Assembly (NCBI GenBank): GCA_964496575.1
Contig: CAZCAC010000041.1
Location: 3,586 to 67,585, forward strand
DNA from: CAZCAC01 sp964496575
GTDB lineage: Bacteria > Planctomycetota > UBA1135 > GCA-002686595
Reading direction: 5' to 3'
DNA: 64,000 nucleotides
This document shows positions 45,501-52,923 of this stretch, piece by piece (positions within the stretch are counted from its first letter, which is position 1; every line of letters begins with the position of its first letter). Made by a program: the position numbers and the translations under genes. The notes beneath the pieces were generated by a model that was not told the origin of the DNA, made no database searches, and saw only the letters and a list, made by a program, of their open reading frames with translations.

Positions 45501-45643
45501 AGGACTCCGGGACACCGGAGGGGAAGGGAAGGCGCAATGGTCGATCCAGTCTTTCGGCCATCAGAATGGGGAATCCCGACCCCTATCACCCAATCGTCCC
45601 GCCGCTGGTCACCCTGAACAGGGCGACAAAAACGCCCACCTCG

Positions 45644-45659
45644 CCCCCTCCGGCGGGGG
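45644..45659 (-). terminator. Candidate terminator after the DUF2089 gene
   Basis: On the minus strand five C and five G pair around a 6-base loop a few bases after the stop at 45665, and a run of five T follows about 12 bases later. Weak but in the right position between the DUF2089 gene and the epimerase. Confidence 0.35.
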
Positions 45660-45664
45660 TTGAC

Positions 45665-46030
45665 TCAGCCCTCGCCGCGCAGCAGTCGCTCCGCCTCGTC
45701 GACGTCGATCTCGCCCGCCTTCAGCCGGGCCAGCACGGAGATGGGTTCGGGGGGCTCCGGCTCGTCCTTGATGAGGCGGAACACCTCGTCGACGCGCTGG
45801 CGGACCGTCGGGTAGGAGACCCCCAGCCGCCGCTGCACCTCCTTGAGATTGCCGCGGGCGGCGAGGAACAGGTCGAAGATGCGGCGCGACTCCCCCTCCA
45901 GCGAGCAGACGGGGCAGGTGTCGAAGTCGCCGCGGACCTGGGCCTCGCAGCTCGGGCACTCGAGCTGGACGACGCGCAGCTTGCTGGCGCAGGAGGGGCA
46001 CCGCGGGGGGAGGGCTCGTTCACTGGACAC
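45665..46030 (-). CDS. DUF2089-type zinc-ribbon and HTH protein
   Basis: A 121-residue protein from GTG 46030, overlapping the end of the adhesin-like gene. Two CxxC pairs (RCPSCASKLRVVQLECPSC) form a zinc ribbon. A sigma-like helix-turn-helix follows (ARGNLKEVQRRLGVSYPTVR), which is the DUF2089 signature. The last 20 residues (LKAGEIDVDEAERLLRGEG) repeat the short SHOCT-like helix found at the start of the gene upstream. It is probably a transcription regulator. Confidence 0.85.
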   Translation of the reverse strand: MSSERALPPRCPSCASKLRVVQLECPSCEAQVRGDFDTCPVCSLEGESRRIFDLFLAARGNLKEVQRRLGVSYPTVRQRVDEVFRLIKDEPEPPEPISVLARLKAGEIDVDEAERLLRGEG

Positions 46031-46970
46031 CGTTCGACCTCCGGATCTCGATGTTGCCACCCATCGTCTTGCAGAGCAGGGAGGCGAAGGCCTCTCCTTC
46101 GCCCAGCTGGAGCTGCGCCACCTGCCGGCCGAGGCGGCCGCTCTTCTCGATCGAGCCGAGGGTCTCGTCGACGGCGATCGAGCCCCCGAGCGCGATCGCC
46201 TCGGTGCGGGTGCCCCAGGTCCCCTCCTCGACGTCGACGCGGATGTTGCCGCCCATCGTCTTCGCCTCGCACTCGTCGGAGCACTCGGCGCGCAGGAGGA
46301 CGCGGATGTTGCCACCCATCGTCTTGACCTTGAAGCCGCGCTTCAGATCGGCGAGGCGTAGGTCCCCGCCGGTCGATTTGACCTGGAGCGGGCAGCGGAG
46401 CCCCGACAGGTCGGCGTCGCCGCCGAGGGCGTGGACGAAGACGCCGGCGACCGCGGGGGGCACGGTGACCTTCAGGAAGCCGCCGGCCCAGCGGATCACC
46501 GGTCCGCTGGAGCTCTTCAGGAGGCGCAGGTTGGAGGCGAGGTCGCCTTCCACCTGGCACCCGGGGCCGTCGCCGCCGACGAGGACGAGGTCCCCACCGC
46601 CGGGGCCGCCGTCGCGGTCGTTGCGCAGGAAGAGCTTGGCGCCCTCCTCGACCTCGAAGACGCCGTCCTCGGAGGAGAGCGGTGGTAGCTGCTCGGCGTC
46701 GAGCTCGCCGGGAAAGGGGCGCTCCTTCTGGAACTCCCCGCTGATCTCGCCGGCGATGCGCCCGATCATCGGCCCGATGCCGGCCACGGTCTGCTTGACC
46801 GAGGTGAGGGCGTCGTGGATCGCCTGCTGCTTGCGGCCCGCCGCAGGTCGCTCTTCCAGCTCGCGCCGGTGCCGCCCGTCCTCGAGGGCGATCAGGAGCC
46901 GTTCGGCTCCGTCCACGTCGATTTGCCCTTCGGAGAGCATCTGCAGGATCTCCTGTCGTTCGTCGCTCAT
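46020..46970 (-). CDS. SHOCT-like / DUF4097-type beta-helix protein
   Basis: A 316-residue protein. The N-terminus (ERQEILQMLSEGQIDVDGAE) is the short SHOCT-like helix pair. Residues about 110-316 are a parallel beta-helix of short repeats, including three copies of KTMGGNI(R/E) and LGGSIAVDE, as in DUF4097/LiaX-YvlB proteins. These act in envelope stress sensing in other bacteria. No signal peptide is visible, so it is cytoplasmic or peripheral. It overlaps the DUF2089 gene. Confidence 0.8.
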   Translation of the reverse strand: MSDERQEILQMLSEGQIDVDGAERLLIALEDGRHRRELEERPAAGRKQQAIHDALTSVKQTVAGIGPMIGRIAGEISGEFQKERPFPGELDAEQLPPLSSEDGVFEVEEGAKLFLRNDRDGGPGGGDLVLVGGDGPGCQVEGDLASNLRLLKSSSGPVIRWAGGFLKVTVPPAVAGVFVHALGGDADLSGLRCPLQVKSTGGDLRLADLKRGFKVKTMGGNIRVLLRAECSDECEAKTMGGNIRVDVEEGTWGTRTEAIALGGSIAVDETLGSIEKSGRLGRQVAQLQLGEGEAFASLLCKTMGGNIEIRRSNGVQ

Positions 46971-47017
46971 GTTCTGGTCCTCCTGTGGGGAGGATAGCGA
47001 CGATGGGGGCGATTATG

Positions 47018-47073
47018 TTTACAAATTGGCAGATGTGATTGCTATTTTACAAACCACAGCTGCCAATCTGTGG
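47018..47073. promoter_or_regulatory. AT-rich region with direct and inverted repeats
   Basis: TTTACAAA occurs at 47018-47025 and 47046-47053. ATTGGCAG (47025-47032) is mirrored by CTGCCAAT (47060-47067), and CCACAG/CTGTGG forms a tight hairpin at 47054-47073. The block lies between the end of the STAND gene and the start of the SHOCT-like gene. It may be promoter, operator and terminator in one. Confidence 0.4.
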
Positions 47074-47092
47074 CAGGAATTGCCTCACCTGG

Positions 47093-49690
47093 TCAGTCCG
47101 AACGAGCCTCCTCGATCGCCCGGGCCAGGGGCTCCAGGAACTGCCGCAGCTCGTCGGTCAGGGAGGCGGGGATCGGGGGGAGCTGACCGGCGGCCAGTTG
47201 GCGGAGGTAGGCGACGAAGTCGGGGAAGGGGGCGGGGTACTGTTCCAGCGTGGCCAGAGCCTCTTCTTCCGCGGGGCCGAGGCCGTCGTCACCGAAGCCG
47301 GCCTTGGCGCAGGCGACCGAGAGTTGCTGGAGAGCCTGCAGCATCTGGGCGGGCAGACTGCCGCCTCCCCCAGCGCGACGCTCGAGCTCCTCGATCAGGT
47401 CATCCCGTTTCTTGGCCCACTCGGCCGCGGCGGCAGCATCGCCACGGGCCTGGGCGATCTCGGAGAGGGTGTTGTAGCTTCTGTAGGCCTCCTTGAGCCC
47501 GAGAGACTCGCGGATCTGGCGGGCTTCGTGGGCGTGCTGCTCGGCGGCGTCGAGGTCGCCGAGACAGAGGTGGATCCGGGCGAGTTGGGCCCACGAGCGG
47601 GCTTCGTCCGGTTTGTTGATGCGGGCCTGCTCGATCTCCAGGCTCTCCTCGACGGAGCGGCGAGCCTCCATGAAATGCCGCCGGGCGGCAGGCTCGTCGC
47701 CCCTTTCGCGGGCAGCTTCGCCTTCGCATTGGCAGACAATGCCGATGTTCTGCGCAGCTTGGCCCAAGCCAGGCTGATCCTTCAACTGCACGGCCAGCTC
47801 GCGTGATTTCTCGTACCAGGCCCGGGCCTCGGCGAGGCGGCCAGCTTTCCGTTCGACCACACCGAGAAGATTGTAGGTCCGCATGATCGAAGCCTCGTCA
47901 CCCGCTTCCTGAAAACGCTGAAGTGCCTGCTGGTACAGATGGGTGGCGCGGTCAAGGAGGTTGCGGTCGTCGGCAAGGATGCCTTGATGCTGGAGAGTGG
48001 TTCCCTCCAGCTCCTTGTCCCCGGCCTGGCGGGCGGCGGCGAGGGCCAGGTCGTAGCGGGAATCAGCTTCATTGTAGCGGCCCAAAGACATGAGGATGCT
48101 GGCACATTGGCCATGGCCAGCGGAGACCTCTCGGCGCGCACCTCGTTCCTCATCGATTGTCAGCGCTTTCTCCGCCACGTCGAGTGCCTCGTCGTGCTGG
48201 CCGGTTCTCCTCAAGGCATTGGCCAAATCGCCCATCGTGGCGGAGAGGTTGCCTAGCTCGGTTGCAGCCCTCACGTGGTCAGGTGTGGCAAGCAACTCTT
48301 CCCAAGGCTGGCCCGCGGCACTCTCCACCAGGGTCTCCCACTGGTTGATAGCGTCCCGCAGGACAGGAACTGCTTGGGCGGAAGCGCCAGAGGAATACAG
48401 TACTCGGCCCAATGTCAAGATCGTCCCCGCCAACTGAAAAGCAGGATCGAATTCCGTGGTGTCGCGGAGACGCTCGACGAGGGCCTGCAGTTTGTCTACC
48501 GCACCTTGAGGATCGCCTCCGGTGAAGAGCGTCCAGGCGTGGTTCCTCTCAAGAGCGGCGGCTTCTTTCGTGAAGCCCGCTTGGGTCACTGCGTCCCGGA
48601 GCCACTGCACCCAGGCGTCGCGCTCGCGAAGGCGGTTGGACCGTGCTAGATAGACGTCTAGTGTGTCCCCGAGCCACGCGGCAGCTTGATGCTGGCTATC
48701 GGCCACGGCCCAGCGGACAGCGGTGCGGTAGTTGGCCTCCTCGCGATCCAGAATCTCCAGGGCTGTGCGCGATTGTGGACCTTTCAGCGCCTTTTGCAGC
48801 GAATGCATGAGGGCCAGATAGGCGCCGATAAAGCGTTCCCTCGTCTCCGGCTGCTCCGCAAGGCGGCTGTCGGCCGAGGCGATCGCCAGCGTGGGATGGA
48901 AGCGCAGGAAGGGGCGCCCCGCGACCTGGATCCCGTCCTCGATCCGCAGCAGGGCGATCCCCTGCAGCTCGCTGCGGATCGGTGCCCAGGCCTCGGGCTC
49001 GATCTGGCTCACGTCGAGCAGGTTGTCCTCGAACACCCCTCCACGGAAGAGCCCGAGCCAGGGCAGCGCCTCGCGGGCCTCCCGACTGAGATGCCGCCGG
49101 GAGAACTCCAGCGAGGCCAGCAGCGACTCGTTTCGACTCTCGTCCGCCTTCTGCCGCGACTCCTCGACCAGCTCGCCGAGGTCCTCCCGGATCCTTTCCG
49201 GCGTGAGCGTCCGCAGGTGCGGGCCGACCAGCTCCAGCGAGAGCGGATGGTCGGCCAGGTCGCTCAGCAGCGGATCGAGCTTCTCCATGGTCAGCCGGGG
49301 GTCGTCCAGCGACTGCCCATCGCGCTCCAGGATGCGGTGCAACAGCCAGAGGCTGTCCGGGCGGGCGAGGCCCTTCAGCTCCATCCGCTGCACGCCGCGC
49401 AGACCCGTCTCGCCGGGGCGGCAGGTCACCAGCACGCAGCCCCGCCCCTCGCCGGTGGTCAGGTCGTCGAAGAGGTCGGCCAGGCGGCGGCGCTCTTCAT
49501 CGGTGTACGGGGTGTCGTGTTCGGCGCCGCCGTCGTCGAACTGCGGCAAGGTGCTCTCGAAGTTGTCCCAGACCATCAGCACGTCGCGCTGCTGGAAGAA
49601 CTCGATCGCCCGGCGCCGCTGTTCGTTGGCGGGTAACTGATCGAACTTCGGACCCTCGCAGTAGCCTCCCAGCAGCAGTAGCCTCCCAGC
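47093..49690 (-). CDS. C-terminal part of split CHAT-TIR-STAND-TPR protein
   Basis: About 866 codons, in the frame that continues the STAND protein after the 17-bp duplication. It opens within GGYCEGPKFDQLPANEQRR and soon carries a Walker B-like DVLMVWDNFEST and a sensor-like GCVLVTCRPGETG, the rest of the NB-ARC/STAND ATPase. A helical arm follows (residues about 100-330 of this part), then about ten TPR repeats (NHAWTLFTGGDPQGAVDKL, NLLGVVERKAGRLAEARAW). It ends in a C-terminal helical tail. TPR arrays of STAND proteins usually recognise the trigger. No good start codon exists at its 5' end, so it is not an independent gene unless an internal ATG is used. Removing one repeat copy fuses it to the part at 49576-51564. 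Confidence 0.8.
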   Translation of the reverse strand, partial: AGRLLLLGGYCEGPKFDQLPANEQRRRAIEFFQQRDVLMVWDNFESTLPQFDDGGAEHDTPYTDEERRRLADLFDDLTTGEGRGCVLVTCRPGETGLRGVQRMELKGLARPDSLWLLHRILERDGQSLDDPRLTMEKLDPLLSDLADHPLSLELVGPHLRTLTPERIREDLGELVEESRQKADESRNESLLASLEFSRRHLSREAREALPWLGLFRGGVFEDNLLDVSQIEPEAWAPIRSELQGIALLRIEDGIQVAGRPFLRFHPTLAIASADSRLAEQPETRERFIGAYLALMHSLQKALKGPQSRTALEILDREEANYRTAVRWAVADSQHQAAAWLGDTLDVYLARSNRLRERDAWVQWLRDAVTQAGFTKEAAALERNHAWTLFTGGDPQGAVDKLQALVERLRDTTEFDPAFQLAGTILTLGRVLYSSGASAQAVPVLRDAINQWETLVESAAGQPWEELLATPDHVRAATELGNLSATMGDLANALRRTGQHDEALDVAEKALTIDEERGARREVSAGHGQCASILMSLGRYNEADSRYDLALAAARQAGDKELEGTTLQHQGILADDRNLLDRATHLYQQALQRFQEAGDEASIMRTYNLLGVVERKAGRLAEARAWYEKSRELAVQLKDQPGLGQAAQNIGIVCQCEGEAARERGDEPAARRHFMEARRSVEESLEIEQARINKPDEARSWAQLARIHLCLGDLDAAEQHAHEARQIRESLGLKEAYRSYNTLSEIAQARGDAAAAAEWAKKRDDLIEELERRAGGGGSLPAQMLQALQQLSVACAKAGFGDDGLGPAEEEALATLEQYPAPFPDFVAYLRQLAAGQLPPIPASLTDELRQFLEPLARAIEEARSD

Positions 49691-51564
49691 AGCTGAACCA
49701 CGCGATCGGCGGAGGTGCACCCCTCGAAGCTCACGAAGCAGGCACCGTCGCGGAACAGGCCGCTGCGCGTCCACCACTTGGCCGCCTCGGTGGCCAGCGC
49801 GGTCTTGCCCATGCCGCCCATCGCGTGCAGGACGATGCCGCGCCTCCGGCGGAAGAGGCGCTGCAGCTCGTAGAGCTCCTTCGCCCGCCCCTGGAATTCG
49901 TACTGCGGCGGGCGCGGGAAGCCGCCGGGCTGGCCGTGCTCCGGCGGCGGACGGAAGCCGCGCCGGCGGAGGGCGTCGTCGGCATCGCCCGAGTGAACGA
50001 GCTGGGCCAGCACCGCCGCGTTGTCGGCGTCCTGGTCTGGATCGGTGAAGTTGACCCACAAGAGACGGTCGAGGCTCTCCGGCAGCTCGAGCGGTTCGAA
50101 CTTGACCGGCAGCAGGCGGCCCCCTTCGGGATTGAGCTCGCGGTGCTTCTCGATCTCCCAGGCGACCCACTCCGAATCCAGCGCGGCCGGGGAACCGACG
50201 ACCACGGTGTAGCGGCTGTCGCGGATGCCGGCTTCGCACTGCGGTTCCAGCTCGCCGACCACGCACTCCCACTTGTCCAGCCACACGCGCAGGCCGTGCT
50301 TCTCGACCAGCCTTCGAGCCAGCGCCTCGACGCGGTCGGAGTCGTTGTGATTGTGGCTGAGGAACAGGTCGTACTGCCGCAAGGACTTCCCCGCCGCCGC
50401 GCCCGGCGGGAGCAGCGCCTCATCGGGCCCACGCTGGTACAGGTGCGGCAGGTACCAGTCCTTCAACGCGATGGTGCGCCCCTGCGGGCCGTACTCGATC
50501 CAGCGAGCCGTGGTCGAGGTCAACGCCGCGCGCCCCTGCGCAACCGCGTGCCCGATCGTCGTCCCCCGCACCAGCTCGCGGTAGAAGCGATCCAGCAGGA
50601 TCCTCGCCGCCTCGACGTGCACCGCGTGGCTCATCGACAGGACGCTGCCGACCCCCGCCTGGATCAGCCGCGGGGCGACCGACCGGAAGACCGCGGTCCT
50701 CCCCACGGTCGCGCTGCGGCAAGCCTCCAGGACGACCAGCGGGATCCGGTGCTGCGCCAGCAGGTTGCCCAGGCGATCGGCCCGCACGAAGTCGGGCTTC
50801 GACTCGCCCGAGCCCGTATCGGGCTTCTCGAAGCACAGGGCGCCGATCTGCGCCTCCTCCAGGAAGTTGCCGTGTCCATCGAAGTGGACCAGGTGATACG
50901 GCTCGCCCGCTGCCTGCCCGTCGCGGAGCATCTCCTCCATGCGCGCCAGGGTCGGCGGCCGGCAGAACTCGATCTGCACGCTGGCCCCGAGCGGATCGAG
51001 CGCGGCGAAGAGCGACTTGGTGGTCATCCGCGGGTCGATGAAGCCCGCGTCGGCCGGGCGGCTGACGATGTAGAGGATCCGCAGCGGCAGCTCGACCGCC
51101 GGCGCCTGCTCATCCTCGCCCGGCTGGACCCCCTCCGGCACCTCCAGCTGCCGCCGGACCGAGACGCGTTGAGCCAGGCTGCCGGCGTCGTCGGCCATCA
51201 GCTCCCAGGGCAACCGCAGCAGGATCGACTGGTCCGTGGCGATCGTCAGCGTGCGCGGCTCGGGACTCTCGAGCAGCTGCTGGAGGAGGGCGCGGTTCTC
51301 GGGAGCCGCGAAGAGGGCGTCGTACAGCCGGCGGCCCCACTCGTTCAGCTGCGTCTCGATGCCGCCGGCGCGGATGACCGCCCCACCGTCCGGCAGGTCC
51401 ATGTAGGTCTCGAGGTACCAGCGCAGGTTCTCGTAGTCGTCCTCCGTGAGGAACGGCGTGAGCTCGCCGTCGACACCCAGCACCTCTCCCGCCGCGTCGG
51501 TGAGCTCTGCCCGAAAGACATCGTCACCAGACGTACCGAACCGGACCCGGATTTCCTGCAACAT
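49576..51564 (-). CDS. N-terminal part of split CHAT-TIR-STAND-TPR protein
   Basis: A 662-residue ORF whose first 628 residues are genuine. Residues about 95-385 are a CHAT caspase-like protease with the His in FDGHGNF (H231) and the Cys in VVLEACRSA (C282). Residues about 398-505 are a TIR domain (YDLFLSHNHND, RVWLDKWECVVGELE, VVVGSPAALDSEWVAWEIEK), with a candidate NADase Glu in PQCEAGI. Residues about 555-628 begin the NTPase: FQGRAKELYELQRLF, then Walker A MGGMGKTAL at 582-590. The last 34 residues are out-of-frame sequence created by the duplication. Protease and TIR effectors joined to one STAND switch with TPR sensing suggest an abortive-infection or cell-death role. If a functional truncated product exists, it keeps the P-loop but loses the rest of the ATPase. 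Confidence 0.88.
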   Translation of the reverse strand: MLQEIRVRFGTSGDDVFRAELTDAAGEVLGVDGELTPFLTEDDYENLRWYLETYMDLPDGGAVIRAGGIETQLNEWGRRLYDALFAAPENRALLQQLLESPEPRTLTIATDQSILLRLPWELMADDAGSLAQRVSVRRQLEVPEGVQPGEDEQAPAVELPLRILYIVSRPADAGFIDPRMTTKSLFAALDPLGASVQIEFCRPPTLARMEEMLRDGQAAGEPYHLVHFDGHGNFLEEAQIGALCFEKPDTGSGESKPDFVRADRLGNLLAQHRIPLVVLEACRSATVGRTAVFRSVAPRLIQAGVGSVLSMSHAVHVEAARILLDRFYRELVRGTTIGHAVAQGRAALTSTTARWIEYGPQGRTIALKDWYLPHLYQRGPDEALLPPGAAAGKSLRQYDLFLSHNHNDSDRVEALARRLVEKHGLRVWLDKWECVVGELEPQCEAGIRDSRYTVVVGSPAALDSEWVAWEIEKHRELNPEGGRLLPVKFEPLELPESLDRLLWVNFTDPDQDADNAAVLAQLVHSGDADDALRRRGFRPPPEHGQPGGFPRPPQYEFQGRAKELYELQRLFRRRRGIVLHAMGGMGKTALATEAAKWWTRSGLFRDGACFVSFEGCTSADRVVQLLGGYCCWEATARVRSSISYPPTNSGAGRSSSSSSATC
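49658..49691. repeat. Perfect 17-bp tandem duplication inside the STAND gene
   Basis: GCAGTAGCCTCCCAGCA occurs at 49658-49674 and again, without a gap, at 49675-49691. Seventeen is not a multiple of three, so the second copy shifts the frame. With one copy, minus-strand codons read VQLLGGYCEGPKFDQ and the total length becomes 4,455 bases, exactly 1,485 codons. Confidence 0.97.
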
Positions 51565-51650
51565 GATTCACATCCCCTCTCCGTAGTGATGGCGAACACT
51601 TGCTCCATCACCTTAGGAGGTCGTCGTCGATCCCGCCAGTCGACACGACC

Positions 51651-51684
51651 GGGCCAGACGTCGGAAACGTACGACGTCTGGCCC
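51651..51684. terminator. Perfect 13-bp palindrome upstream of the CHAT gene
   Basis: GGGCCAGACGTCG (51651-51663) pairs perfectly with 51672-51684 around an 8-base loop. It sits 32 bases beyond the stop of the gene at 51716-52678 and 87 bases before the CHAT start. A terminator for the former is most likely; an operator for the latter is possible. No T-run follows on either strand. Confidence 0.45.
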
Positions 51685-51715
51685 ACATACCCCCTGAAAA
51701 GAGCTTACCCGGCCG

Positions 51716-52678
51716 CTAGCCGCCGGCCCGACTCTGCAGGTACCCGTAGTCGATCGTCACGATCGTCTCCCCTTCGAGGGCCTCGCAATCCTCATCCACG
51801 CAGTACAGGAGCCCGTCGGGTTTGCACTCGGCGTCCTCGACCTCGAACAAGATGGCTCCGACTCCGATCGGATCTCCGACGCCCAGATTGGCGCGGCAGT
51901 ACTCCGGGTCCTCGTCGCCCCCCAGGTTGAACGTCATCGGCGGGGTCAGGGGAACACCCGCGAACGATGCCGTGGAGGGTGGAGTCGCGGGCGCCGGAAC
52001 CAGGTCCTCGTAGATGGCCGATCCCTTGCCCACCGGCGCGTCGATCAGCCCGATACGGTCGACCGCGACGTCACCCACCGAGACCCTCCCCGACACCATC
52101 CCCACCGAAGCGGGCGAGTGCGTGGAGAGTTCGAGGGCGAGCGGGAACTGGGTACTCCACGCCCCGTCCGCGTGGGGCGGGGTGTAGGTGACCGGCGGGG
52201 TGATCTCCACGATGTTGAAGTCGGGGTCGTCGCCGGGGATCTCGGGGCTGCCGAAGTAGACGCCGAGGGTCGATCGGTTGGAGCGGGGATAGACGGCGAC
52301 GTAGACCTCGATGTTGCCCGCAGTCCCCAGCCAGGTAAAGCCGCGAACGGCCGAGTCCAGGGTGGTCGGCACCGATGAGCTCTCGAGTGGGTTCGTCCGG
52401 AACAACCACTCGATCCGATCGGACACGGAATCGCCGTCGGAGTCGGCCTGCCAGGGTGAGGTGCCGAGGATTCGCTCCATCTTCGTCGGCAGTCCGTCGC
52501 CATCCGGGTCGGACATGCCCATCTGGGCCACTGGTGGGGCGGGGAGCATGGCGGCTCCGAGGACGACCTCCACGGCGGGCGGACCCGGATCCGGGGAGGA
52601 GGAGAGAGCCTCGGGGTGGGCGAGGTAGGCGGAGCCGGCGGAAGCGACGAGAACAAAGCCGACGAGTCGAACGAACAT
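51716..52678 (-). CDS. Secreted protein with thrombospondin type-3 calcium repeats
   Basis: A 320-residue protein. ATG 52678 has AAGGAG eight bases upstream and starts a signal peptide (FVRLVGFVLVASAGSAYLAH). Residues about 55-100 have Ca-binding type-3 repeats (DPDGDGLPTKMERILGTSPW, DSDGDSVSDRIEWLFRTNPL). The remaining 200 residues are beta-rich with four Cys near the end (EYCRANLGVGD, CKPDGLLYCVDEDCEAL). No enzymatic motif is visible. Upstream of the CHAT-TIR gene on the same strand, but separated from it by a strong hairpin. Confidence 0.75.
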   Translation of the reverse strand: MFVRLVGFVLVASAGSAYLAHPEALSSSPDPGPPAVEVVLGAAMLPAPPVAQMGMSDPDGDGLPTKMERILGTSPWQADSDGDSVSDRIEWLFRTNPLESSSVPTTLDSAVRGFTWLGTAGNIEVYVAVYPRSNRSTLGVYFGSPEIPGDDPDFNIVEITPPVTYTPPHADGAWSTQFPLALELSTHSPASVGMVSGRVSVGDVAVDRIGLIDAPVGKGSAIYEDLVPAPATPPSTASFAGVPLTPPMTFNLGGDEDPEYCRANLGVGDPIGVGAILFEVEDAECKPDGLLYCVDEDCEALEGETIVTIDYGYLQSRAGG

Positions 52679-52923
52679 GTCGATCTCCTTCCAGGAGGTA
52701 CTGCGGGCACGCGCCAGCCCCGCCCCGACGACCGTGGAGATGGGAATCTGCGAGCGAGAGCCCACGTGGTTGCTGAACGCACCCTGAAGGAGCCGGGGAG
52801 CGGAATCGGTTCAGCTACTTCGGCAAATGCTGCGGAGCCTGCGCCGGCCGCCACTCCAGGTACCGCTTCCACCCCGCGCCGCATCACTGGCTGCGGCTCG
52901 GGGTGGAGCGGGACCTCCCGGGA

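Noticed and set aside
46053..46330. Repeated CCCATCGTCTT-type DNA words, considered as a CRISPR-like array
   Set aside because: They encode the KTMGGNI repeats of the beta-helix protein; spacing is irregular and in frame.
49825..51930. 701-residue plus-strand frame opposite CHAT-TIR
   Set aside because: Antisense Arg/Leu-rich sequence; the minus strand carries CHAT, TIR and P-loop motifs.
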